Below are positions 4,753 through 13,625 of a stretch of 19,090 bases of DNA, piece by piece. The notes beneath the pieces were generated by a model. It did not search any database. It saw only the letters and a program-made list of their open reading frames with translations, and was not told the DNA's origin. Both the position numbers and the translations under genes were made by a program. The stretch spans positions 1-19,090 of the forward strand of contig DINI01000023.1 in assembly GCA_002426755.1 (NCBI GenBank). Reading direction: 5' to 3'. The first letter of the stretch is position 1; each line of letters starts with the position of its first letter. The DNA comes from Flavobacteriaceae bacterium UBA5544 (lineage in GTDB: Bacteria; Bacteroidota; Bacteroidia; Flavobacteriales; Flavobacteriaceae).

Positions 4753-7700
4753 ATGGCTAACAAAAGATGCATCAGTTTAGCAGTCCTCATACTGCTAAAT
4801 TTCTACAGTTTCGCACAACAATCGGCTACCTACACCAATGACCTGGTCGAGTACCAAAAGGCACTCACGCTCTATAACAACAAACAGTACCAAGCGGCAC
4901 AGTCCATGTTCGATGCCATCATCGACGAAACCCAGGACGAGCAGCTCAAGAGCGATGCCGTTTACTACTACGCCAATTGCGCCGTGCGCCTAAACCAAAT
5001 CAACGCCGACAGCCTTATCGAAGACTTCGTGGAGACCTATCCAACCTCCACAAAAAAGAACACCGCCTACCTCGACGTAGCCGATTACTATTTCGACAAC
5101 GGAAAATATCCCTACGCACGCAAATGGTACGAAAAAGTGGACGAAGCCAGCATTTCACGCACCGAGCGCGATAAGTTCGCCTTCAATTATGGCTATTCCC
5201 TCTATTCCACAAAAGATGAAGTGGGCGCACAAAAATACCTTAACCGTGTAGTGGATTCTAAAGATTATGGCTCACAGGCCAAATACTACATAGGCTTCAT
5301 GGCATACGAAGGAGACGATTACAACAAAGCAAATGAATACTTCGAGCAGGTGAGTGGTGATGAGAAATACAAAGAAAAACTCTCCTACTACCAAGCAGAT
5401 TTAAACTTCAAGCTAGGTAATTTTGAAAAAGCCATCAGCATGGCAAAAGAGCAGCTCTCCAAAAGCTCCCCAGCCGAACAATCAGAGCTGAATAAAATCA
5501 TAGGCGAAAGTTACTTCAACCTTCAGAAGTACAACGAGGCCATTCCTTATTTAAAGCAATATAAAGGCAAAGGCGGCAAGTGGAACAATACCGATTACTA
5601 CCAATTGGGATACGCCCACTACAAACAAAATGATTTTGAGAGCGCCATATCCGAGTTCAACAAAATCGTGAGTGGCAATAACAGTGTCGCACAAAACGCC
5701 TACTACCATCTTGGCGAAAGCTACATCAACCTTGGCAAAAAGCAAGAAGCCTTAAACGCCTTCCGCAACGCCTCCCAGATGGATTACGACCTAAAAATTC
5801 AAGAAGACGCTTGGTTAAATTACGCCAAAATCAGCTACGAAATCGGTAACCCTTACCAATCCGTACCACAAGTCCTCACCAGTTATTTAGACAAATACCC
5901 AAAAACCGCCGTCCGCGAAGAAATCGAGCTGCTGTTGATTGACAGTTACATCACCTCAAAGAATTATAAGGAAGCCTTAAAATTGTTGGAAGGAAAAAGC
6001 AGCTTTGAAAGCAAAGTCGCACTTCAGAAAGTCGCTTTCTACCGTGGCATCGAAATCTACAACGAAGGCAATTACGCCGAAGCAAAAAAGATGTTCGAAA
6101 AATCCTTGAAAGAACCACGGGATGACAAGTTCACCGCAAGAGCCACCTTCTGGAAAGCCGAAGCAGACTATAACATCGGCAACTTCGACGAAGCCTTGAT
6201 CGGGTTCAAACAGTTTCAACAGCAAAGCGAAGCCTCCACCACACCCGAATACACCAATTTGGAGTACAACTTGGCATATACATATTTCAAGCAAAAGAAT
6301 TATCCAAAAGCCACCGATGGTTTTAAGACATTCATCGCCAATCATAAAGAAGACAAACTCCGCTTGAATGACGCCTACTTAAGACTAGGGGATGGCTACT
6401 TCGTATCGAGCGATTACCAAGATGCCATCAATGCTTACGACAAGGCAATTGCATTAAAAGAAATCGAAACCGACTATGCCGCCTTCCAAAAAGCAATGAG
6501 TTACGGTTATATAGGAAAGGGCAGTACCAAAATCCAAGAGTTGAACACCTTTATTGATACATACAACAAATCCTCTTTACGTGACGATGCTATGTACGAG
6601 TTGGCAAACTCCTATGTAAAAGCCAACCAGACCGACAAAGCAATGTCCACCTACGATCGTTTGAACAACGAATACAAGACAAGCATCTTCATCCCAAAAT
6701 CCTTGTTGCGTCAAGGTTTGGTACATTACAACGCCAGCCAAAACGACCAAGCATTGAACAAGTTTAAAAAGGTGGCTAAAGACTATCCAAATTCAGAAGA
6801 AGCCATTCAAGCCGTCTCCACTGCCAGATTGATCTACATCGATTTGGGCCGTGTGGATGAATACGCCGCATGGGTCAAAACCTTGGATTACATCAACGTC
6901 ACTGACAACGAATTGGACAACACCACCTATCTAGCGGCCGAAAAGCAGTATTTAGATGGAAACACCGACAATGCAATAAAGCAGTTCAATAAATATTTAA
7001 GTGAATTCCCTAATGGAAACTACGCCCTAAAGGGACATTTCTATCTAGCAGAATTATACACCAAAAAGAACCTTTCGGAAAACGCAAGACAGCATTACGA
7101 ATACGTCGTCAACAAACCAAAAGGCGAATACACCGAGCAATCCTTGGTAAAATTATCAGAAATCTACCTGAACGCCTCCGAATGGAAAATCGCCCTACCG
7201 TTATTAAAACGATTGGAAACAGATGCCGATTATCCACAGAACATCACGTATGCGCAATCCAATTTAATGAACGCCTACTACCAATTGGCAAACTACAAAG
7301 ACGCTGAAGCTTACGCAGAGAAAGTCTTATCAAATTCAAAATTGGATAATAAAGTGAAAAGCGATGCACAAATCATCATCGCACGTTCTGCTATTAAAAC
7401 AAACAACGAGGAAAAAGCCAAAACCGCCTATGCCGAAGTTGAAAAACTGGCAACAGGCGCCTTGGCTGCAGAAGCCCTATACTACAACGGCTACTTTAAA
7501 AATAAAGAAGGCAAGTATGAAGCGTCCAACACCATCGTTCAAAAATTGGCAAAGGATTACAGCAGTTACAAATATTACAGTGCTAAAGGATTGGTTGTCA
7601 TGGCAAAGAATTTCTATGCCTTAAAAGATGCCTTCCAAGCCACCTATATTTTGGAAAGTGTGATTGCCAATTTCGCCGAGTTTGAAGACATCGTTACCGA

Positions 7701-7773
7701 AGCAAAAGCAGAGCTTAACAAGATAAAAACAGAAGAAGCCAAAACAAATTCATCAATTACAACAGAAAACTAG
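4753..7773 (+). CDS. Large secreted tetratricopeptide-repeat protein
   Basis: The 1006-residue protein begins with a Sec signal (residues 1-21, ending SFA before QQS), so it should be periplasmic or outer-membrane associated. Almost all of the rest is tandem TPR-like helix pairs, for example EYQKALTLYNNKQYQAAQ, YYNKANEYFEQV-type and YAEAKKMFEKSL repeats. The recurring A-x-x-x-F/Y and GN-x-x-A positions mark a long superhelical protein-binding scaffold. No catalytic domain is visible. The start ATG at 4753 is overlapped by an ATG 4 nt upstream that opens only a three-codon frame (ATGAATGGCTAA). The next gene, 87 bp downstream on the same strand, encodes an outer-membrane barrel. The two probably act together in envelope function. 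Such TPR-plus-barrel pairs recur in flavobacteria as far as I know, but the specific job is not established. Confidence 0.9.
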   Translation: MANKRCISLAVLILLNFYSFAQQSATYTNDLVEYQKALTLYNNKQYQAAQSMFDAIIDETQDEQLKSDAVYYYANCAVRLNQINADSLIEDFVETYPTSTKKNTAYLDVADYYFDNGKYPYARKWYEKVDEASISRTERDKFAFNYGYSLYSTKDEVGAQKYLNRVVDSKDYGSQAKYYIGFMAYEGDDYNKANEYFEQVSGDEKYKEKLSYYQADLNFKLGNFEKAISMAKEQLSKSSPAEQSELNKIIGESYFNLQKYNEAIPYLKQYKGKGGKWNNTDYYQLGYAHYKQNDFESAISEFNKIVSGNNSVAQNAYYHLGESYINLGKKQEALNAFRNASQMDYDLKIQEDAWLNYAKISYEIGNPYQSVPQVLTSYLDKYPKTAVREEIELLLIDSYITSKNYKEALKLLEGKSSFESKVALQKVAFYRGIEIYNEGNYAEAKKMFEKSLKEPRDDKFTARATFWKAEADYNIGNFDEALIGFKQFQQQSEASTTPEYTNLEYNLAYTYFKQKNYPKATDGFKTFIANHKEDKLRLNDAYLRLGDGYFVSSDYQDAINAYDKAIALKEIETDYAAFQKAMSYGYIGKGSTKIQELNTFIDTYNKSSLRDDAMYELANSYVKANQTDKAMSTYDRLNNEYKTSIFIPKSLLRQGLVHYNASQNDQALNKFKKVAKDYPNSEEAIQAVSTARLIYIDLGRVDEYAAWVKTLDYINVTDNELDNTTYLAAEKQYLDGNTDNAIKQFNKYLSEFPNGNYALKGHFYLAELYTKKNLSENARQHYEYVVNKPKGEYTEQSLVKLSEIYLNASEWKIALPLLKRLETDADYPQNITYAQSNLMNAYYQLANYKDAEAYAEKVLSNSKLDNKVKSDAQIIIARSAIKTNNEEKAKTAYAEVEKLATGALAAEALYYNGYFKNKEGKYEASNTIVQKLAKDYSSYKYYSAKGLVVMAKNFYALKDAFQATYILESVIANFAEFEDIVTEAKAELNKIKTEEAKTNSSITTEN

Positions 7774-7790
7774 TTCCTGCGAAAGCAGAA
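7774..7790 (+). repeat. Small GAAA-capped hairpin after the TPR gene
   Basis: CTGC-GAAA-GCAG (7777-7788) follows the stop codon directly. TTCCTGCGAAAGCAG resembles a short hairpin repeat that I recall as common between genes in flavobacterial genomes; this copy has a broken outer stem. No T-run follows, so read-through to the barrel gene is likely. Confidence 0.35.
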
Positions 7791-7860
7791 GCCTCATGTT
7801 AGAAGTGCTGACTTTCAATTGAAGTTATAATTTTTTGAAGAACAACAATCAATTACACAC

Positions 7861-9588
7861 ATGACAAATCAAATCAAATATATCCTTTGCATCGCTGTAT
7901 TAGCAAGCACTTTCACATTTGCCCAAGAGCGAACGAAAGACACGTTAGATTCAGAAGTGGTGAACATTGTCAAACCTTACACCCCGACCATTTCAGATGC
8001 ATTCAAAATCAAGGAAACCCCAACCTTGGATGATGAAACCACGACCACCAAAAAAGAAATCAAATACAACATCTTTTCAATTCCTGTAGCGTCCACATTT
8101 ACACCTGCCAAAGGAAAAGCAGCAACAGTCAATAAAGCCAAACAAGAAAAGCTGTACGACAATTACGCTTCGCTTGGCGTCGGTAATTACACCACAGTCT
8201 TGGGTGAAGTGTATCTCAATCATGAATTGGGAAGAGGAGAAACCGTAGGTGGCTACTTAAGTCATCATTCATCAGGTAAAGGCATCGATGGCATTTTATT
8301 GGATGACGATTTTATGGACATCAACCTAAAAGCCCATTACACCAAACAAGAACGAGATTATTCTTGGACTGTTGACGGTGGTGGACTCTTTAAAAACTAC
8401 AATTGGTATGGGTTGCCACCAGGTTATTTTGATGCCGCAGCAGCTGATACTCTAAATGTAGGACACAGTTTTGTGGGAGCCAACATCGGAGGAAAAATAA
8501 AGTTTGAAGACAGTTATTTTAAGCAAGCGTCCGTGCGGTTCCGTCATTTTGGTGACAATCAAGGCAGCAGCGAAAATAGATTTATTGTGAAAGGAAATGT
8601 CGATGTGCCAATTCAAGATGAAATCATTTCTACAAAAGTCACCTTGGATTATTTGGGAGGTTCATTTGACAGAAATTATTACACAACGGATGAATTGAAC
8701 TATGGAAATATCAATTTCGGCATTGCACCACAATACCAATTGACACAAGACGACTTGACATTGAATTTAGGGGTTAATTTGGTGTATCTAAATGACACCG
8801 AAGCGTCAAAAAACAAGTTTTACATCTATCCAAACATCACCGCCAGCTACCGTTTGGTCGATGAATTGTTGATTGCCTACGGAGGCATTGAAGGTGGATT
8901 GATTCAGAACTCTTATGAAGACTTCGTACAGGAAAACCCTTTTGTGTCACCAACCTTGTTCATTGCCCCAACCGATCAACAATACAATGTACATGCCGGT
9001 ATCAAAGGAAAATTATCCAACAGTATGAGTTACAATGTCAATGCGCGTTATTTTGCGGATAGAAATAAAGCTTTGTTCCGTTCCAACCCAGTATTTGGAG
9101 AAGCCACAGAAGATTACCAATTGGGAAATTCCTATGATGTAGTTTATGATGACGTAAAGACATTTGCCTTTTCAGGAGAATTGAACGTAGATGTCAATCG
9201 TAATTTCAAACTGGGAACCAAAGGCGAATTTTTCGCGTATAATACCAAAGATGAATCGGAACCTTGGAACCTTCCAGATTTTAAAGGCTCTCTTTTTATG
9301 GATTACCAAATCGATGAGCATTGGTTTGCAGGTGCAGGATTGTTTTATGTCGGTGAACGTAAAGGCCAATTTTCTGTTGTAGGCGAACTTATTGATTCAG
9401 TTCCTGTAACGGTCGCTTTAGATAGTTACTTTGATGCCAATGCACATGTTGGTTACCGAATCACAGACCAAATTTCAGCTTTTGCCAAAGTCAACAACAT
9501 CGCCAACCAAGATTACCAGCGATGGTTCAATTATAAAGTGCAAGGAATTCAGTTTTTAGTAGGGGCAACCTATCAATTTGATTTTTAA
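7861..9588 (+). CDS. TonB-dependent-receptor-like outer-membrane beta-barrel protein
   Basis: The 575-residue protein has a signal peptide (residues 1-21, ending FTFA before QER). A conserved-looking N-terminal stretch follows (VVNIVKPYTPTISDAFKIKE), then a long run of alternating amphipathic beta strands ending in GATYQFDF. The terminal aromatic residue is the usual outer-membrane insertion signal. Strands such as VRFRHFGDN and VNARYFADRNKALFR are typical of the TonB-dependent receptor barrel superfamily. At 575 residues it is short for a receptor (commonly 700-1000), and I see no plug domain or TonB box, so it may be a barrel without active transport. It lies downstream of the TPR scaffold gene and upstream of a strong terminator, so the two form one unit. 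Substrate or partner unknown. Confidence 0.8.
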   Translation: MTNQIKYILCIAVLASTFTFAQERTKDTLDSEVVNIVKPYTPTISDAFKIKETPTLDDETTTTKKEIKYNIFSIPVASTFTPAKGKAATVNKAKQEKLYDNYASLGVGNYTTVLGEVYLNHELGRGETVGGYLSHHSSGKGIDGILLDDDFMDINLKAHYTKQERDYSWTVDGGGLFKNYNWYGLPPGYFDAAAADTLNVGHSFVGANIGGKIKFEDSYFKQASVRFRHFGDNQGSSENRFIVKGNVDVPIQDEIISTKVTLDYLGGSFDRNYYTTDELNYGNINFGIAPQYQLTQDDLTLNLGVNLVYLNDTEASKNKFYIYPNITASYRLVDELLIAYGGIEGGLIQNSYEDFVQENPFVSPTLFIAPTDQQYNVHAGIKGKLSNSMSYNVNARYFADRNKALFRSNPVFGEATEDYQLGNSYDVVYDDVKTFAFSGELNVDVNRNFKLGTKGEFFAYNTKDESEPWNLPDFKGSLFMDYQIDEHWFAGAGLFYVGERKGQFSVVGELIDSVPVTVALDSYFDANAHVGYRITDQISAFAKVNNIANQDYQRWFNYKVQGIQFLVGATYQFDF

Positions 9589-9651
9589 TTCATACCAAAG
9601 TGGGAATCTATTGAATGAAAGCCGAATCATTTGAATTAATGATAATTTCAA

Positions 9652-9677
9652 AAAAGCATTCCAATCGGAATGCTTTT
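9652..9677 (+). terminator. Strong intrinsic terminator after the barrel gene
   Basis: AAAAGCATTCC (9652-9662), loop AATC, GGAATGCTTTT (9667-9677): a perfect 11-bp stem with an A-tract on one side and a T-tract (TTTTCTTATTTTT) on the other. It closes the TPR-barrel transcript 63 nt after the stop. Confidence 0.85.
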
Positions 9678-9745
9678 CTTATTTTTACAATACAATAGAT
9701 GGTAAGGTTGAGCACAGTCTACACCTTTAAAAATCTTAAACAACC

Positions 9746-11416
9746 ATGAAAAATATTCTCTCATTAGTCATTCTCATAACTCTTTTCTCTTGCAAAAAGG
9801 AAGAAAAAATCCAAGTCGATACGATTGTCATCAATGGAAATATTTACACTGTTAATTCCACCTTTGACAAAGCACAAGCGTTTGCTATCAAAGACGGCAA
9901 ATTTTTAGAGATAGGGCGCAATAGTGACATTCAAGAAAAGTACGAATCACACAGCGTTATAGATGCCGACGGACAAACTATCGTTCCTGGGTTTATCGAT
10001 GCCCATTGTCACTTTTTAGGTTTGGGATTCAATCAGCAAAGTGTCAATTTGGTGGGCACTAAAAGTTTTGAAGAAGTGGTGGATAGTGTCGTGGCATTTC
10101 AAAAACGAAATAAGTTGGATTATATAACAGGCCGTGGTTGGGACCAAAACGATTGGCTTGACAAAGACTTTCCATCAAAAGAATTATTGGATGCCAAATT
10201 TCCGAATACTCCAGTAGTGCTTACGCGTATAGATGGTCATGCCATTATTTGCAATCAAGCGGCTCTAAATTTGGGTAAAGTTAATAAAGACAGTAAAATA
10301 GAAGGTGGCGAAGTAGTTTTAAAAGACGGCAAACTAACAGGTGTTTTAATTGATAATGCTGAAACGTTGGTCATGGACCATTGGCCAAAAGAAACCCCTG
10401 AATCAATTTCAAAAGCCTTGTTGGCGGCCCAAGATATTTGCTTTGAAAATGGATTGACCACAGTCGATGATGCAGGATTGAGTAGAGAGGCCATAGAGGT
10501 TATTGACAGTTTGCAACAAGCAAATATTCTTAAAATCAGAATGTATGCCATGGTTTCAGCTACTAAAGAAAATTTAGATTATTATTTGAATAAAGGCATC
10601 TATAAAACCGACTACTTAAATGTGCGCTCTTTCAAAGTTTACGGGGACGGAGCATTGGGGAGCCGTGGTGCCTTATTGAGAAAACCTTACAGTGACCAAC
10701 CCGGACATTTTGGACTCGCAACCACAAGTATTCCAACAATGGACAGTATAGCACACCGCATTGCCAATTCCAAATTCCAGATGAATACGCACGCTATTGG
10801 CGATTCTGCCAACCATGCGTTGTTGAATATTTATTCTAAAGTATTAAAAGACAAAACAGACAGACGTTGGCGCATAGAACATGCTCAAGTCATTTCTCCA
10901 AAGGATTTTGAAAAATTTAAAAACATCATTCCTTCTGTGCAACCCACTCACGCAACAAGTGATATGTATTGGGCAGAGGAGCGATTGGGCAAGGAGCGAG
11001 TGAAAGGTGCTTATGCCTATCAACAATTATTAAAAGCGAATGGTAAAGTAGCGTTGGGAACCGATTTTCCAGTGGAACATGTGAGTCCGTTTTTAACATT
11101 CCATTCCGCTGTGGCACGCCAAGATTTGGAAGATTATCCGTTGGAAGGATATCAAATGGAAAACGCTTTGAGCAGAGAAGAAACTTTGAAAGGAATGACC
11201 ATTTGGGCAGCCTACGCCAATTTTGAGGAGAATGAGAAAGGAAGTATTGAAGTTGGTAAATTTGCAGATTTTATAATTCTAGACAAGAACATTATGGTGA
11301 TTGACAATAAAGAAATCCCGAAAGTAAAAGTGCTCAAAACTTTTATAAATGGTGTACTTCAATATGAAATGCCAAAAGTTGAAGAATCTCAAGCAAGTGA
11401 AGAAACTAAAAATTAG
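9746..11416 (+). CDS. Amidohydrolase-3 family lipoprotein (YtcJ-like)
   Basis: The 556-residue product opens with a lipoprotein signal (lipobox LFSC, Cys16), so it should be lipid-anchored in the envelope. The mature part is a metal-dependent amidohydrolase: HxH in DAHCH (His87, His89), RGWDQNDW, DGHAIICN, GDGALGSRGALL (position of the bridging-ligand region), NTHAIGD (His349), RIEHAQ (His379) and GTDFPVEH (Asp440). These are the metal-binding and catalytic landmarks of the family, and all are intact. The family hydrolyses C-N bonds of amides or cyclic amides; the substrate cannot be read from sequence. The gene has its own position after a terminator. Its TAG ends exactly next to the stop of the convergent methyltransferase, leaving no intergenic DNA. 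Confidence 0.9.
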   Translation: MKNILSLVILITLFSCKKEEKIQVDTIVINGNIYTVNSTFDKAQAFAIKDGKFLEIGRNSDIQEKYESHSVIDADGQTIVPGFIDAHCHFLGLGFNQQSVNLVGTKSFEEVVDSVVAFQKRNKLDYITGRGWDQNDWLDKDFPSKELLDAKFPNTPVVLTRIDGHAIICNQAALNLGKVNKDSKIEGGEVVLKDGKLTGVLIDNAETLVMDHWPKETPESISKALLAAQDICFENGLTTVDDAGLSREAIEVIDSLQQANILKIRMYAMVSATKENLDYYLNKGIYKTDYLNVRSFKVYGDGALGSRGALLRKPYSDQPGHFGLATTSIPTMDSIAHRIANSKFQMNTHAIGDSANHALLNIYSKVLKDKTDRRWRIEHAQVISPKDFEKFKNIIPSVQPTHATSDMYWAEERLGKERVKGAYAYQQLLKANGKVALGTDFPVEHVSPFLTFHSAVARQDLEDYPLEGYQMENALSREETLKGMTIWAAYANFEENEKGSIEVGKFADFIILDKNIMVIDNKEIPKVKVLKTFINGVLQYEMPKVEESQASEETKN

Positions 11417-12121
11417 TTAGTGTTCTATTGTAAGCTTTGCTAAATAATCAAAATGCGCTCCTTCCATAACGAGTTCGCATTTTAAACCTGCGGATTCACA
11501 GGCCATTTTTAAAGTGTCAAAATCGAGGAACAACCATTTCATTGGTGTTTCATCTTCACCTTTATAACTTAAAAAATAATTAAGTTCACCGTAATAATTG
11601 GCATTCATATCTTTCCAATACCCACCGTCTTCATCCTCAAACATATATCTGATATCAGACGAGTCTATCAAAATCTGTCCATTCGGATTTAATAATGATT
11701 TTAAATGAGTCAAATACTGATGCGACTTTGAGAGTTCTTGAAAAATTCCGGTACCATTCATCAATACTAAAACAGTGTCAAACTTTGAAGTTTCTTCAAG
11801 CAAATCTTTCAACTCCACATCCGTTACACCTCGACGTTTTGCAACTTCAACTGCACCTTTAGAAATGTCAATTCCTTTCACATTTAATCCTTTGTTTTGT
11901 AGATACAAACTGTGACTTCCAGAACCGCAACCAACATCGAGAGTTTTTCCGTTTGCCAATTGCAAGGCTTTCTGCTCCAATTTTGGCATTTCAGTGTACG
12001 CTCGAAATAAATATGGTAAAGGCAATTCATCTTCACCTGAAATATTAGTGGAGGTGATGAGGTCTTCGGTATAATTTCCGCTGTGATAATCTAATAATGC
12101 TTTTCCGAATAAATCTTTCAT
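11417..12121 (-). CDS. Class I SAM-dependent methyltransferase
   Basis: A 234-residue cytoplasmic protein with the Rossmann-type AdoMet-binding motif I LDVGCGSG (residues 61-68) and the acidic residue ending strand 2 in GIDIS (Asp85). Further on is FDTVLVLMNGTGIF in the motif IV position. Substrate unknown; the C-terminal half (YWKDMNANYYGELNYF) would form the acceptor pocket. The start ATG at 12119-12121 faces the YkgJ-like gene across 71 bp, so the promoters of both must lie in that space. The stop codon abuts that of the convergent amidohydrolase with no gap. Confidence 0.85.
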   Translation of the reverse strand: MKDLFGKALLDYHSGNYTEDLITSTNISGEDELPLPYLFRAYTEMPKLEQKALQLANGKTLDVGCGSGSHSLYLQNKGLNVKGIDISKGAVEVAKRRGVTDVELKDLLEETSKFDTVLVLMNGTGIFQELSKSHQYLTHLKSLLNPNGQILIDSSDIRYMFEDEDGGYWKDMNANYYGELNYFLSYKGEDETPMKWLFLDFDTLKMACESAGLKCELVMEGAHFDYLAKLTIEH

Positions 12122-12180
12122 TTAGTGTTTGTATAATTTCAGGTGATTCTGATGCATCAAAATTGTATCGAGAACTTTAG

Positions 12181-12188
12181 TACTTTTG
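12181..12188 (+). promoter_or_regulatory. Candidate promoter -7 element for the YkgJ-like operon
   Basis: TACTTTTG is an exact TAnnTTTG match ending 4 nt before the ATG at 12193. Transcription would start at or within a few bases of the start codon, giving a nearly leaderless mRNA. A TTG at 12163-12165 is 15 nt upstream, slightly close for a -33 element. Confidence 0.4.
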
Positions 12189-12192
12189 TGAG

Positions 12193-12687
12193 ATGCAAGA
12201 CGTCATCGATAATCTCCAAAAGCTCGCCAAAGATAAGCATAAGGAAAACAAAACCTTCTTTGCCAAGCTTAAAAAAAAACCACCTAAACAGTTGGATTAC
12301 TTGATGCAGGAATTGCACGAGCAAGAATTCAAACGAACGGATTGCTTGAAATGTGCCAATTGCTGTAAAACCACGGGACCACTGTTTACAGATAAGGATA
12401 TTGAGCGGATTGCAAAACACTTCAAGATGAAACAGCAACAATTCATCGACCAATTTTTGCGTATTGATGAAGAACACGATTATGTGTTGCAAAGTGTACC
12501 TTGTACCTTTTTGGGAGTTGATAATTATTGTTCGATTTATGAAGTAAGACCAAAGGCTTGCAGAGAATTTCCGCATACCGACAGAAAGAAGTTCCAACAG
12601 ATTTCAAATCTTACACTAAAAAATGTTGAGATTTGTCCAGCGGCTTTTAATATTGTAGAGGAAATGAAAAAACGGATTAAGTTATAA
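12193..12687 (+). CDS. YkgJ-type cysteine-cluster protein (CxxCxxCC family)
   Basis: The 164-residue protein carries the family hallmark CLKCANCC (Cys51, 54, 57, 58). It also has the second cluster CTFLGVDNYCSIYEVRPKAC (Cys104, 113, 123) followed by REFP. This is PF03692, named a putative zinc- or iron-chelating domain, with an arrangement resembling an Fe-S or metal centre. The molecular function is not established. No signal peptide, so cytoplasmic. The basic helical N-terminus (residues 1-48) precedes the domain. It is the first gene of a plus-strand set: the next gene starts 32 nt after its stop. Confidence 0.9.
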   Translation: MQDVIDNLQKLAKDKHKENKTFFAKLKKKPPKQLDYLMQELHEQEFKRTDCLKCANCCKTTGPLFTDKDIERIAKHFKMKQQQFIDQFLRIDEEHDYVLQSVPCTFLGVDNYCSIYEVRPKACREFPHTDRKKFQQISNLTLKNVEICPAAFNIVEEMKKRIKL

Positions 12688-12719
12688 AAGTTGAAAAAGT
12701 AGATTTAAATCTAAAACCA

Positions 12720-13625
12720 ATGAAAAAAATCATCGTGTTTTTTGCGTTTTCTTCCCTTGCTGTCGTTTGCAACGGACAAGAATGGTTTACTTCATTTGAT
12801 GTTGCCAAAAGATTGGCACGTGTACAAGACAAAATGTTGTTTGTCCTTTGGGAAGAATCTTTCAATCAATCAATTCCACTTATATTTAAAACGGATGATG
12901 ATGAAACGGTGGTCGTTGATTTAGCGAAAGACAACCGGTTTGACGCTATCATTTGGGACTATTTCGTTCCAGTAAAACTGCCTGAATCTGTCTATGAGGA
13001 TTTTATTAAAGAGGCAGAAGGGAGAGGGTATTCATACACCAATAAACTTAATGACGACAGCGTTAAGATAATGGATGTCAATGGAAATATATTGAATGTT
13101 GATGGGGTTTCTGATGGTTTGACGGACCTTTCTTTATTGATACGTAATTATGCACTTGACACGTCATATTTAAGGTCTGAATTGGATAATTATGCTCAAG
13201 AACGGAATTTTTTGTCAGCTTCTTTATTGGGAATTAGATATGTTGACTATGCCATTTTTGCTGATGAAGAGCTCCGCCCAGAAATTATAGCGCTCGCCAA
13301 TATTTATCTCAATGAGTCGGAAAACTTCCTATCTCAAATAAATGAGGAAAGAAAAGAAGCCTATCTACAGAAAATTGAATTGATTAAGATTAAAGAATTG
13401 GTGATCTTAAATCAATATAAAAAAGCATATAGGCAAATTAAAAGAATTGACGAAACACAATTAGATGCTTTGAACGAATCGTTATTTTCATTCTTGAACT
13501 ACACGGTTTTCAAATTGTTAAAAGATGAAATAAATGCTGATTTGTGGAAAAGTAGAATTTCTTCATTAGATTTGAAGAAGGCCGAATTAATTATTAAAAA
13601 TAATACAAGTGGAAACGCTAATTAA
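12720..13625 (+). CDS. Secreted thioredoxin-like protein lacking the CxxC motif
   Basis: The 301-residue protein has a signal peptide (about residues 1-19, ending CNG before QEW; the cysteine is not in a good lipobox). The segment EWFTSFDVAKRLARVQDKMLFVLWEES then resembles the start of periplasmic thioredoxin-like domains. In these, a helix, KP-type turn and beta strand lead to the active site, but here the CxxC position reads EESFN, so no disulfide chemistry is expected. A later IMDVNGNIL strand fits the thioredoxin fold. The C-terminal half (residues ~140-301) is helical and charged. The family call is tentative. The gene overlaps the following sterol-desaturase-like gene by 17 bp, which suggests translational coupling and a shared envelope role. 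Confidence 0.7.
   Translation: MKKIIVFFAFSSLAVVCNGQEWFTSFDVAKRLARVQDKMLFVLWEESFNQSIPLIFKTDDDETVVVDLAKDNRFDAIIWDYFVPVKLPESVYEDFIKEAEGRGYSYTNKLNDDSVKIMDVNGNILNVDGVSDGLTDLSLLIRNYALDTSYLRSELDNYAQERNFLSASLLGIRYVDYAIFADEELRPEIIALANIYLNESENFLSQINEERKEAYLQKIELIKIKELVILNQYKKAYRQIKRIDETQLDALNESLFSFLNYTVFKLLKDEINADLWKSRISSLDLKKAELIIKNNTSGNAN

Noticed and set aside
5977..6345. 122-codon minus-strand ORF in the TPR gene
   Set aside because: Antisense shadow of repetitive TPR codons; no start context or known motif.
12157..12597. 146-codon minus-strand ORF
   Set aside because: Antisense to the YkgJ-like gene, whose cysteine clusters are unmistakable.
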